From: Bacillota bacterium
Lineage (GTDB): Bacteria > Bacillota > Sulfobacillia > Sulfobacillales > Sulfobacillaceae
Direction of reading: 5' to 3'
Length of the DNA: 36,510 nucleotides
Assembly (NCBI GenBank): GCA_021797825.1
Contig: JAJZZA010000032.1
Span: 1 to 36,510, forward strand
Below the pieces are notes generated by a model. That model was not told where the DNA came from, searched no databases, and saw only the letters and a list, made by a program, of their open reading frames with translations. The position numbers were made by a program, and so were the translations under genes. This document shows, in pieces, positions 8,163 through 15,837 of this stretch (positions within the stretch are counted from its first letter, which is position 1; each line of letters starts with the position of its first letter).

Positions 8163-8403
8163 TACTCCTCACGTGTGACAATTGACGATTTAAGAGGCCG
8201 ATTTCAAGACTTGGAATTTGAGTGTCAATAGGGTGTCCACGATGGGAATCGAAATCCGGGTCATATGCCCGTCCCCCTCGTCGTCGATTGGAGATTTCCA
8301 TGTCCCCATCGCGCGGAATCGAGCAGGAACCTTTGGTCCAGCCCTGGAAAGCACCCCGCAAGCATTGGCAAGGAAAATCCTCAAAATTTATCCGCGAGGA
8401 GTA
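8163..8403. mobile_element. IS630-type miniature element, copy 1 (241 bp)
   Basis: The ends are TACTCCTCACG (8163-8173) and CGCGAGGAGTA (8393-8403), inverted repeats ending in the TA that IS630/Tc1-mariner elements duplicate. Next to the left end the minus strand encodes TLLTLKFQVLKSAS, the last residues of an IS630-family transposase. The inner 41 nt at the right end match copy 2 (27542-27996) at about 35 positions. The transposase body is missing, so this is a non-autonomous, MITE-like derivative. It interrupts the maturase of intron 2. Confidence 0.7.
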
Positions 8404-9269
8404 GAGTAGACCCGGGGAATTGCGCCCCGAGTCGAGTAGTGCCCACAGGCGCCATGGTGTAGGCGAACTGTCGCTCCGTTTGCCGCCCCTTTCGGGTGGC
8501 GGTGCCTCAGTCCGTCACCCTGCCCGGTTTCCTGCGGGCCCGCTAAAATTGCGCCCAGTCGGTTTACCCGAGTACGGCTTCAAACGACCACTCCGCCCGG
8601 AATCTACGTGGGCTGCCACAGCTTAAAGGCACCCGCCCATGCCCCTTGGCCCGTCCACGTGGTTCCGACCTACGGGTCACCCTGCGAGGCCGCGGTCCTC
8701 GGGCCGAAGCCCTGGCCACGACGGCGGGCACCCTGGGTCGTCCATGGGCCCTTTCCTCGCCGGCGGTTGTCGTGTCCGTCGGGTCCCCGCTGCCACGGCC
8801 TGATCCGCCGGGCTTGGAGCCACGCTGCGTTTTCGCGGTCTGCGCTTATACGCCCCGCCTGGCCCTTCGCAGGTGCTCCGGGCGAGCCCCGAGTCCTTCC
8901 TGCTTTGCCAAGATATCCTCGCGTCCATGCTGTCTCCCTTACGCCGGCAGGGCGATTCGGTGCAGTCCCCTCGCTTCCCGAATCGTACCCGTCTTCGCCC
9001 GAGAGACCGAGGCTCGACCCCTTCATCAGTCCCGTTAGTCAGATTTGGCGGGGTTTTGTTTTCGACGCGGCAGACCTCACTTCAGGCTACGGCCTGGACG
9101 TTGGCTAGCCCCGCTGTCTGACCTCGCCGGGCGGCGACCCGGAACCTAATCTTCGCGGCTTTCACCAGATGGGTCACCCCAGTCCGGTCCGCGATTCGCT
9201 ACGCGGCCGAATCGGCAGTTGCCACGGTCGGACTTGCACCGGCTGTATATCCTAGGTTACAGGCTGCAC
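8404..9269 (-). ncRNA. Presumed 5' RNA domains of group II intron 2
   Basis: About 850 nt with strong GC content and no credible protein; the long frames on both strands are compositional. On the minus strand GGTGCAAGTCCG lies near 9240, and short GAAA-containing hairpins (for example CCGCCACCCGAAAGGGGCGG near 8500) resemble structured intron RNA. A possible maturase ATG lies at 8455. Domain-by-domain folding was not possible here. Confidence 0.4.
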
Positions 9270-9278
9270 GTCTCTCCC

Positions 9279-9313
9279 AAAACCAGACGTGAACCTCTCG
9301 GCTCATCCCGCTC
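9279..9313 (-). ncRNA. Group II intron domain V (intron 1)
   Basis: The minus strand reads GAGCGGGATGAGCC, a GAGA tetraloop, then GGTTCA, a CG bulge and TCTGGTTTT. This has the standard form: the AGC catalytic triad near the 5' end facing GTT near the 3' end, a GNRA loop and a two-nucleotide bulge. It lies 2 nt after the stop codon of a maturase C-terminal remnant. Confidence 0.7.
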
Positions 9314-9315
9314 CC

Positions 9316-9480
9316 CTATCTCGCCGCTGGCCGCATCCTTTGCCAGTGTGTGAACAGCTGGGGTTCGCGTTGACCCACCCCGACCAGTCCGTGTTCCGCC
9401 CGGCGGGGGTGATGCTCCAGCTGCTTGTCCTTCCGTGTGGCCCAGCGGACCTTTACTCCGCGGTGAGCAATGCGACCCTC
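9316..9480 (-). pseudogene. Second group II intron maturase, C-terminal tail
   Basis: About 54 residues ending at TAG (9318-9316). The translation contains VKVRWATRKDKQLEHHPRRA and QREPQLFTHW, matching the extreme C-terminus of another group II maturase type (pattern 'vRWA.rKyKrl......a...l..va.rePqLFaHW'). Everything upstream is lost; the piece abuts transposase debris near 9480-9490. This maturase type differs from that of intron 2. Confidence 0.65.
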
Positions 9481-9484
9481 CAGG

Positions 9485-10037
9485 CCATGCGGCAAACCAC
9501 GCCGTCACCTGCTCCCACCCCAGGCCCTGGGCATCGACGCCCCGGCAGGCTTCTTGCCCTAGTCCGCATCCGTATCGCGACGTCTGTCGGGCGTCGCCTC
9601 GTCCGGGCGATGCTTCGCGAACGATCCGATCGCTTTGCTATCGACGGCCAACCGTTCTGCAAAGTCCGGCAGAACCTCCTATAAATCGTCGATGACCCGG
9701 TGCATCACCATTTCGAGGTCATCGAGGTGTTCCAGGATGCGTGCAAGAGTCGCGCATAGGCCCACGCCGAGGGGGCGGAGCCGCCCAGTCCGACCATCTC
9801 CCGCCGTTGGCCATGGCGGCCCCGCTCCCGGCGCCAGCTCTCAATGCTCGGATGTTGATAGACAACGCCCGCCAACCTGGAACTTTACATCGCCCGTACG
9901 GGATAGTCGTTCCGAGCGCGTCCGCGGACGCACTCGAAGATGCGCATCAGCGGTTCATCGGGAATCGTTTCGAGCACCAACTGCAAGCGGCCCAGGTCGC
10001 CCGGCGGCTGTAGGTCTTCCCACGAAAAGAACTTCGG
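9485..10037 (-). pseudogene. DDE transposase (IS4/IS5-like with DUF772-type N-terminus), decayed
   Basis: Read in several frames, the minus strand gives FFSWEDLQPPGDLGRLQLVL and MRIFECVRGRARNDYPVRAM (N-terminal DUF772-like region), a stop, LAGVVYQHPSIESWRRE, SAPSAWAYARLLH, a frameshift, LEHLDDLEMVMHRVIDDL, another stop, then LAVDSKAIGSFAKHRPDEAT and RRDTDADWG, and in a third frame GVDAQGLGWEQVTAWF. VDSKAI would carry the first catalytic aspartate. There are at least two stops and two frameshifts, and the C-terminal catalytic part is missing where the intron 1 tail begins. Confidence 0.7.
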
Positions 10038-10341
10038 TTATGGTTTAATCGCCATACGGGCACGCTCGTTTGAAATTGATGGGTGGTTACCTCAATTTTT
10101 CCCGAGGAGACCCGTTTTTTGTTGTTGCCATACGGTTTTTTGACCGTTCACCTTCGGCGGGGTCACATTCCGCACAGCGCGACTGCCGCCCCCTCCCATC
10201 GCGCATGCCTTCCTCGAGTTCTGGGGTAAAGTTTCTTAGCGGGCATCCTCCACGCCAGTCATAGTGCAGTCTCTAGAGCAGCGCAAACGCCCAAAATGAT
10301 AAGGCCCTCGATCCTTCGCGCTTCGGCCCGTTGAATTCGCG
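10038..10341. other. Intergenic debris downstream of preA
   Basis: 304 nt between the preA stop and the transposase remnant. The minus strand holds a possible scrap of the same transposase's N-terminus (QKTVWQQQKTGLL) interrupted by stops. No gene, promoter or clear terminator was seen. Confidence 0.35.
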
Positions 10342-11574
10342 CTAGGCCAGTCCCCGCCAAGTTTTCGCCGGACGGCCGGTCTCGATCGGTACCATGTCGA
10401 TGCATCCCGGCACGGGACACACCAAGGAACACAAATTGCACCCCACGCAATCCGCTTCCCGAACCAGAGGGACTTTTTGACCTGGGATAAGGTCGATGCA
10501 TTGGTGGCCGCCATCGTCGCAGGCGATGTAACAAAGGTTGCAGCCCACGCACTTTTGTTGGTCAATCCGAGCCACGACTTGATACGAGAGATTGAGATCG
10601 TTCCAGTCCCCCAGCCGGTTCAACGCCCCCCCGGTCAATTCTCCCACTCGCGCCATGCCCCGTGCGTTGAGGTAATCATTTAGCCCATCGGTCATCTCGC
10701 GAACAATCCGAAATCCGTAGTGCATGGCAGCGGTGCAGACTTGCACCGTGCTCGCTCCGAGCAGCAAAAATTCCACCGCATCCCGCCAGGTCTCGATCCC
10801 GCCAATCCCGGAGATGGGAACCCCCACCCCCTCATCCTGGGCAATGCTTGACACCATGTGCAGCGCGATGGGCTTGACCGCCGGACCGCAGTATCCCCCA
10901 TGCGAACCCCGTCCGTCCACGTGCGGCAACGGGCGCCAGGTATCCAAGTCGATGCCCATGACGCTGTTGATGGTGTTGATCAGCGACAGTGCGTCGGCCC
11001 CGCCCAGCACGGCCGAACGGGCTGGATTGCGGATATCGGTCACGTTTGGGGTCAATTTCACGATGACCGGGAGTTTGGTAAACGACTTGGCGTAGCCGGT
11101 TATCTGGCACGTATAATCCGGCACTTGGCCGATGATCGAGCCCATTCCGCGTTCGCTCATGCCATGCGGACACCCAAAATTCATCTCGACCCCATCGGCG
11201 CCGGTGTCTTCGATCTGATGCAAGACATCCGCCCACGCCTCGGGCCGGCTCTCCACCATCACGGACACGACCACGGCCTGATCCGGAAAGCGCCGTTTGA
11301 CCTGGGCGATTTCCCGCAGATTGTCTTCGAGCGAACGGTCTGAAATTAATTCGATGTTGTTGAGGCCCATCATCCGCCGGCCACCGTAATCCAAGCCCCC
11401 CAGCCGTGAGCTGACGTTAACCACCGGCTCCCCGACCGTCTTCCAAACCGCTCCGCCCCAGCCTTCATCAAAAGCCTTGGCCACCTGGTAGCCGGTATTG
11501 GTTAACGGGCCAGACGCCAGCCAGAACGGATTAGGGGACTTAATGCCTGCAAAATTTACCGACAGGTCTGCCAT
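10342..11574 (-). CDS. preA: Dihydropyrimidine dehydrogenase (NAD+), catalytic subunit PreA
   Basis: 410 residues. PreA is the FMN- and Fe-S-containing half of bacterial dihydropyrimidine dehydrogenase, which with PreT reduces uracil and thymine to 5,6-dihydro forms in the cytosol. The N-terminal barrel has SGPLTNTG and WKTVGEP at the start, the active-site loop NFGCPHGMSERGMG with the catalytic general-acid cysteine at 135, VKLTPNVTD, and the FMN phosphate region GIGGIETWRDAVEFLLLGA. The C-terminus carries two 4Fe-4S motifs, CVGCNLCYIAC and CVGCNLCSLVC. Length and domain order match the family. It starts 3 nt after the preT stop, so the two subunits are translationally linked, and it closes the pyrimidine operon. 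Confidence 0.93.
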   Translation of the reverse strand: MADLSVNFAGIKSPNPFWLASGPLTNTGYQVAKAFDEGWGGAVWKTVGEPVVNVSSRLGGLDYGGRRMMGLNNIELISDRSLEDNLREIAQVKRRFPDQAVVVSVMVESRPEAWADVLHQIEDTGADGVEMNFGCPHGMSERGMGSIIGQVPDYTCQITGYAKSFTKLPVIVKLTPNVTDIRNPARSAVLGGADALSLINTINSVMGIDLDTWRPLPHVDGRGSHGGYCGPAVKPIALHMVSSIAQDEGVGVPISGIGGIETWRDAVEFLLLGASTVQVCTAAMHYGFRIVREMTDGLNDYLNARGMARVGELTGGALNRLGDWNDLNLSYQVVARIDQQKCVGCNLCYIACDDGGHQCIDLIPGQKVPLVREADCVGCNLCSLVCPVPGCIDMVPIETGRPAKTWRGLA

Positions 11575-11577
11575 ACC

Positions 11578-12918
11578 TTAGTCCTCCCGTCCCGTTGTTA
11601 GTCGGTGGTGGACGGCAAACGCGCAACGTTTGCCGTCGGCCACGCCTTGCACGACAGTCGCCTCGCCAGGTCGCGCGAGTCCGTCGCCAATCGCATAAAC
11701 CCCGGTCAGCGACGTCTCAAAGGTCTCAGAATCGACCACCACCCGGCCCTCCCGGACCAAAACGCCCAGAGCGGACCAAATCTGGCCGGGCTTTTCTTGC
11801 CCCACCGCCCGAATCACCGCCGACACCGGAATATCCTGCACGGAGTCGGCCACATCTTCCAACTGCGCTTGTCGATCACTGCGGGCCTGACCGGAGGCGG
11901 GTCGTGTCGAAACCACCCGGATCCCTTCCACCCGGCTCGCGCCGGTGATCGCCAGCGGCCGCGTCCACCACCGATACTCGATGCCTTCCTGTTTGGCGAA
12001 GGCATATTCGTAAGCATACGCTGGCATGGCCTCTTCCCCGCGCCGGTAAAGAATGATAACCCGGTCTGCGCCCAGGCGTTTGGCCAGCGTGGCCGCATCC
12101 ACCGCCGTATTCCCGGCCCCGACCACCGCTACCGTGCCGAAGAGCCGGATAGCTTCCAGCGGCCCGGTCTTGCTGGCTTCGACCAATTCGAGCGCGTCGT
12201 AAACCCCGGGTAATTCCTCGCCCCCAATACCCAGCCGCGGGACCCGGCCCAATCCCACCGCCAGCACCACTGCATCCCAGCCTTCGCGCAATGCATCCCA
12301 GGACACATCCCGACCCGCCCTTACGCCGTAGTGGAATTGCACGCCCATCTTTGCCGCCCGCTCCACTTCCCAAAGGCTAACCGCTACCGGCTCCCGGAAC
12401 GACACGATTCCGTACGTGTCGAGCCCTCCGCCCGCCGGGCGCTCCTCAAAGACATCCACCTCGTAACCCAAGCGCCGAAGATAGCTGGCCGCGCTTAAGC
12501 CGGAAGGGCCCGCCCCCACCACCGCCACCCGCCCGTGGCCAGCCGTTGCGAACTCCGGCAGGTCCGGCACCTCGCCCGCCATGGCGGCGTCGGTCGCGGT
12601 GCGCTGCAATCGGCCAATCGCCACCGGGCGGCTGTCCTGACCACGGACGCAGGCCCCTTCGCAAAGCGCCTCGGTGGGGCAAATGCGGGCGCAGGTGGCA
12701 CCCAGCGGGTTGGCGTCCAAAATGGTGCGGGCAGCGCCCAACAGGTGCCCGGTGGCAATGTGCTTGATAAACACTGGAATATCAATCGCGGTCGGGCAGC
12801 CCCGAATGCACGGAGCGTCATAACAATAGTAACAGCGCAGGGCTTCCTCGCGGGCTTCCGCCGTGGTCAGCGGGCCGACCACCTCATGCATCACCAGATC
12901 GCTGGTAAACTCCGGCAT
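11578..12918 (-). CDS. preT: Dihydropyrimidine dehydrogenase, NAD-binding electron-transfer subunit PreT
   Basis: 446 residues, resembling the GltD small subunit of glutamate synthase. PreT passes electrons between NAD(P)H and PreA through FAD and Fe-S clusters. The N-terminus has the cysteine-rich cluster region CYYCYDAPCIRGCPTAIDIP and CARICPTEALCEGAC. An FAD-binding Rossmann motif VAVVGAGPSGLSAASYLRR follows, then a second one for NAD(P)H, VAVVGAGNTAVDAA with ILYRRGEEAMPA, and the C-terminal FAD motif GVYAIGDGLARPGEATVVQG. It begins 17 nt after the beta-ureidopropionase gene and ends 3 nt before preA. A glutamate synthase subunit is excluded by the adjacent PreA. Confidence 0.92.
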   Translation of the reverse strand: MPEFTSDLVMHEVVGPLTTAEAREEALRCYYCYDAPCIRGCPTAIDIPVFIKHIATGHLLGAARTILDANPLGATCARICPTEALCEGACVRGQDSRPVAIGRLQRTATDAAMAGEVPDLPEFATAGHGRVAVVGAGPSGLSAASYLRRLGYEVDVFEERPAGGGLDTYGIVSFREPVAVSLWEVERAAKMGVQFHYGVRAGRDVSWDALREGWDAVVLAVGLGRVPRLGIGGEELPGVYDALELVEASKTGPLEAIRLFGTVAVVGAGNTAVDAATLAKRLGADRVIILYRRGEEAMPAYAYEYAFAKQEGIEYRWWTRPLAITGASRVEGIRVVSTRPASGQARSDRQAQLEDVADSVQDIPVSAVIRAVGQEKPGQIWSALGVLVREGRVVVDSETFETSLTGVYAIGDGLARPGEATVVQGVADGKRCAFAVHHRLTTGRED

Positions 12919-12935
12919 CTAAAGCCCCCCTCGGT

Positions 12936-13823
12936 TTAAAGAGCCGTCAGCGGCCCATAAGTTTCTGGCCGTCGGTCCCTAAAGAACTGCCAGGTGTTGC
13001 GCACTTCGCGCACCAGATCCATATCGGCATCGCCAATCACGACCTCCGACTGGTCGGGACTGCCCATCGCCACAAACTGTCCACGCGGGTCTACCAAGTA
13101 GCTTTCGCCGTAAAAATCGCCCATGTTCCAAGGGGCCTCCCAACCCACGCGGTTGATGGCGCCCACAAAAAATCCGTTGGCGACCGCATGTGCCGGCTGT
13201 TCCAGCTTCCACAAATATTTGGATAGACCGGCCACCGTGGCCGAGGGGTTAAACACGATTTCCGCGCCGGCCAGCCCTAACGCGCGGGCACCCTCCGGAA
13301 AGTGACGGTCATAGCAAATATAGACGCCCACCCGGCCAATCGCGGTGTCAAACACCGGATAGCCCAAGTTGCCCGGGCGGAAATAGAATTTCTCCCAAAA
13401 GCCGGTGTATGGGCTTTCGCCAGCTTGCACGTGCGGAAGATGGTTCTTGCGGTACTTCCCGAGATAGCGGCCATCGGCATCAATTACCGCGGCGGTGTTG
13501 TAATAGACTCCGGGCGCCTCTTCTTCGTACATCGGCACAATCAGCACCATACCGGTCTCTTTGGCGACAGACTGCATCAGTTGGGTGGTGGGTCCGTCTG
13601 GGATCTGTTCAGTGAAGTCGTACCAGCGCCGGTCCTGGCCGGCACAAAAGTAAGGCCCGTAAAAAATTTCCTGAAGACAGACCGCCTGGGCGCCTTTTTG
13701 CCTGGCTTCGTGTATCATGCCGAGATGTTTGTCGAGACTCCACTGCTTGTGTTCCGCCAAGGGTTGATCACCCGGCACTTCGTGGTGGGTTTGAATGAGG
13801 CCGATGCGGACAATGCGACTCAT
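12936..13823 (-). CDS. Beta-ureidopropionase (N-carbamoyl-beta-alanine amidohydrolase)
   Basis: 295 residues from the ATG at 13823, which has GGGAGGA 6 nt upstream; a longer in-frame reading to 13946 lacks such a site. It is a nitrilase-superfamily amidase with the Glu-Lys-Cys triad: E52 in VCLQEIFYGPY, K126 in YRKNHLPH and C170 in GVYICYDRHFPEG. The sequence is close to N-carbamoyl-beta-alanine and N-carbamoylputrescine amidohydrolases. The context with preTA and beta-alanine-type aminotransferases favours the last hydrolytic step of reductive pyrimidine breakdown, which yields beta-alanine (or beta-aminoisobutyrate), CO2 and ammonia. The 477-nt gap upstream suggests its own promoter. Confidence 0.88.
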   Translation of the reverse strand: MSRIVRIGLIQTHHEVPGDQPLAEHKQWSLDKHLGMIHEARQKGAQAVCLQEIFYGPYFCAGQDRRWYDFTEQIPDGPTTQLMQSVAKETGMVLIVPMYEEEAPGVYYNTAAVIDADGRYLGKYRKNHLPHVQAGESPYTGFWEKFYFRPGNLGYPVFDTAIGRVGVYICYDRHFPEGARALGLAGAEIVFNPSATVAGLSKYLWKLEQPAHAVANGFFVGAINRVGWEAPWNMGDFYGESYLVDPRGQFVAMGSPDQSEVVIGDADMDLVREVRNTWQFFRDRRPETYGPLTAL

Positions 13824-14049
13824 GACGATTCCTCCCCCCGGATCCCGCGGGTTCGCCAACAGCGCCCGGGGATCCAACGTATTCGCTAAAGGTTGCCGGA
13901 TGCCGTTTGTCAGGTTTGATTCCCAGGTCGCATGCACCCCGTGCAAAAGGCCAGCGGCTGGCAGCGATCTGTCAGATGGACAAGAATCCTACGCAAAGTC
14001 TGACCTGGTTAAGGGTTAAACAAACGGGAGCTCGCGTCCTTTAGACAGG

Positions 14050-14081
14050 GTGACAGATTGTTGCACAAAAAATGTGACAGA
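14050..14081. promoter_or_regulatory. Direct-repeat pair GTGACAGA, candidate operator
   Basis: Two identical octamers at 14050-14057 and 14074-14081, 24 bp apart start to start, on either side of an A-rich run. On the minus strand they lie about 230-260 nt before the beta-ureidopropionase start. The spacing of just over two helical turns fits a dimeric regulator, but two short repeats can also arise by chance. Confidence 0.3.
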
Positions 14082-14245
14082 GTGGCGATGGGCCTCTGCG
14101 GCCAGCGCGGGGGCGCCCCTACCTGTGCCGTTCGCTGGCGGTGAGGCCCCCCAGCTCGACGAGCTTCCCGTGCGGTCGCCGCCTTGCCTGGCGCATCCAA
14201 CTCGGCGCAGCCATCACGCGGAGCCCCGGTCGCCGACGACAGACG

Positions 14246-14276
14246 GCACCCCGCATTCGGGTGCGGCGTTTTTTTT
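14246..14276 (+). terminator. Orphan intrinsic terminator with T8 tract
   Basis: On the plus strand CCGCA pairs with TGCGG (14251-14255 and 14262-14266), or alternatively GCACCC with GGGTGC (14246-14251 and 14259-14264), followed by CG and eight T residues (14269-14276). The orientation is opposite to the genes on both sides, so it would end a plus-strand transcript that has no visible protein gene. Confidence 0.5.
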
Positions 14277-14300
14277 CGCAGCCCGCAGGCCGCAGGAATT

Positions 14301-15644
14301 CTACGACAGCGCCGCCTCATAGCGGATGCGGGTCGGGGTCACCGCTTTGAGGTCCGGCTCGCTTTGGTACACCGCGCGCAACGCTCCCTCCATCGCCGCC
14401 AACGCCTCATCGATCTCCGTTGCGGTCACCGTCATCGGCGGCGCAATCCGCACCGCATTGCCGTAAAGACCACCCTTGCCAATCAAAAGGCCCCGTTGCC
14501 GGCTTTCCTCGACCAAGCGGGTCGTCAAGTCCGGGGCCGGCGCCTTGTCCCGACGCACCAGTTCCAGACCTTGCATCAGACCCTTTCCGCGCACGTCGCC
14601 CAACACCGGGTAGCGATCGGACAGCTCTTCCAATCCCGAACGCAGCCGATCCCCCATATTCCGGGTATGCGTCACCAACCCTTCCCTTTCAATCACGGCC
14701 AGGGTGGCCAAGGCCGCCCGCATGGAAAGGGGATTGCCCCCAAAGGTTGAGATGGTGGGTCCCCGATAACCGCGCGCGATATCCGGGGTCGTCACCGTCG
14801 CGCCAACCGGCAGGCCATTGCCCAGCCCCTTGGCGAACGTCATAATGTCCGGGGTGACGCCATATTGTTCAATCCCGAACCACGATCCGGTCCGCCCGAA
14901 TCCCGTCTGCACTTCGTCGTCGATAAACAGACCCCCATGCTTGCGCACAATGCCTACCGCTTCCTGAAAAAAGGCCGGGGGCGGGGTGATGAATCCGCCG
15001 ACTCCCTGAATCGGTTCGGCGATAAACGCCGCGATCCGTCCGCCGGTGCTGGTCTGGATGAATTCTTCCAAGTCATGTGCGCATTCAAGACCACAGGCAT
15101 CCGGGGTCCGGCCAAACGGGCAGCGATAGCAATAGGCGTTGTGGGCATGGTGGATAGGAAGCGACTGGCCCCCTTCGCCCAACTTCCAGCCGGATTGGCC
15201 GGTCAATCCCATTCCCAGTTGCGAACGGCCGGAATAACTGTGCCGAAGCGCCACGATCTCCGGCCGTCCCGTGGCAATCTGGGCCATGGTAATCGCCGTT
15301 TCGTTGGCTTCGGTGCCGGAGGTGGTAAAGAAGCTTTGCGAAAGTTCGCCCGGCAGCAACGACGCCAGCTTCTCGGCCAAATCGACCATCGGTTTGGTGA
15401 CATACAGTGTAGACGTGTGAACCAGTTTTCTGGCCTGATCGGCCACCGCCTCGGCCACCGCAGGATGCGCATGACCAATCGAAACGGTCAGAATCCCCCC
15501 GAAGAAATCCAGGTAGGACTGCCCGGCCTGGTCGGTAACGGTGCGCCCGCTGCCGGATTCCAGCAGCAGTGGTTCCTGATAGTAAGGCGCCACCGCGGGG
15601 ACCAAATACCGCCGCTGCCGATCGAGGAGAGATTCCTCGCTCAT
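14301..15644 (-). CDS. Class III aminotransferase (AGXT2 / beta-alanine type)
   Basis: 447 residues from the ATG at 15644 (GGAG 7 nt upstream). It is a fold-type I PLP enzyme. SGTEANETA (110-118) binds the cofactor phosphate, FIDDEVQTGFGRTG contains the Asp that pairs with the pyridine nitrogen, and K272 in MTFAKGLGNGLP forms the Schiff base. A four-cysteine insertion, CYRC at 172-175 and CGLEC at 184-188 (CxxC-x8-CxxxC), may bind a metal. Overall it resembles alanine-glyoxylate aminotransferase 2 and beta-alanine:2-oxo-acid transaminases. Next to beta-ureidopropionase it probably deaminates beta-alanine or beta-aminoisobutyrate to the semialdehyde. 4-aminobutyrate or ornithine transaminase activity cannot be excluded. 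Confidence 0.85.
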   Translation of the reverse strand: MSEESLLDRQRRYLVPAVAPYYQEPLLLESGSGRTVTDQAGQSYLDFFGGILTVSIGHAHPAVAEAVADQARKLVHTSTLYVTKPMVDLAEKLASLLPGELSQSFFTTSGTEANETAITMAQIATGRPEIVALRHSYSGRSQLGMGLTGQSGWKLGEGGQSLPIHHAHNAYCYRCPFGRTPDACGLECAHDLEEFIQTSTGGRIAAFIAEPIQGVGGFITPPPAFFQEAVGIVRKHGGLFIDDEVQTGFGRTGSWFGIEQYGVTPDIMTFAKGLGNGLPVGATVTTPDIARGYRGPTISTFGGNPLSMRAALATLAVIEREGLVTHTRNMGDRLRSGLEELSDRYPVLGDVRGKGLMQGLELVRRDKAPAPDLTTRLVEESRQRGLLIGKGGLYGNAVRIAPPMTVTATEIDEALAAMEGALRAVYQSEPDLKAVTPTRIRYEAALS

Positions 15645-15837
15645 GACCCCACTCCCCCTCCCATATCGGTTCAAAGCTTTGGGCCGAGCGCCGGCGGTTT
15701 TCCCCGGCATCCCGCTCAGGCAAGCCCATGCTTCGCCCCCAATCCCTATGGTACGGTTCGCCGCCGCCATCTCCCCGCGACAGCGTGTCTAAACTTTCGC
15801 CGATCTGCCACAACACTCTGTCGCTTGCCCGCGGTTG

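Larger units (their letters stand above)
7523..9269 (-). mobile_element. Degraded group II intron (intron 2)
   Basis: Read on the minus strand, this segment has the parts of a bacterial group II intron in order: a possible 5' end GTGCAGCC (9269-9262), about 800 nt of GC-rich non-coding sequence containing GGTGCAAGTCCG (typical of the 5' region), a possible maturase start at 8455, a C-terminal reverse transcriptase/maturase remnant (8162-7599), a domain V hairpin (7586-7552) and a domain VI-like stem ending in CTAT near 7523. The middle of the ORF is deleted and replaced by a 241-bp IS630-type miniature element. The intron cannot encode an active maturase. Both boundaries are approximate; domain V and the maturase tail are the secure parts. 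Confidence 0.6.
13824..14300. other. Long intergenic region upstream of beta-ureidopropionase gene
   Basis: 477 nt between the aminotransferase stop and the beta-ureidopropionase start. It holds a plus-strand terminator-like hairpin with a T8 tract (listed separately) and two GTGACAGA direct repeats (14050-14057 and 14074-14081) flanking an AT-rich segment. On the minus strand TTAACC and TAGGAT lie near 14015-13990 but with only a 15-nt spacer. Likely a regulatory region; no protein gene is supported. Confidence 0.4.

Noticed and set aside
8608-9108. Long open frame on the plus strand (about 166 codons)
   Set aside because: It is rich in Pro/Arg/Ser, has no ribosome-binding site and lies over presumed group II intron RNA on the other strand; the overlapping frames on both strands point to GC-driven chance openness.
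7552-9313. A tRNA or rRNA origin for the structured GC-rich sequence
   Set aside because: No cloverleaf, anticodon arm or rRNA signature was seen; hairpins following maturase stop codons fit group II domain V instead.
11578-12918. PreT considered as glutamate synthase small subunit (GltD)
   Set aside because: The domain order is the same, but the gene is directly coupled to preA and no gltB is present.
14050-14322. 90-codon plus-strand frame before the T8 terminator
   Set aside because: Tempting because the terminator follows, but there is no ribosome-binding site, the T-run is translated inside it and the composition is not protein-like.
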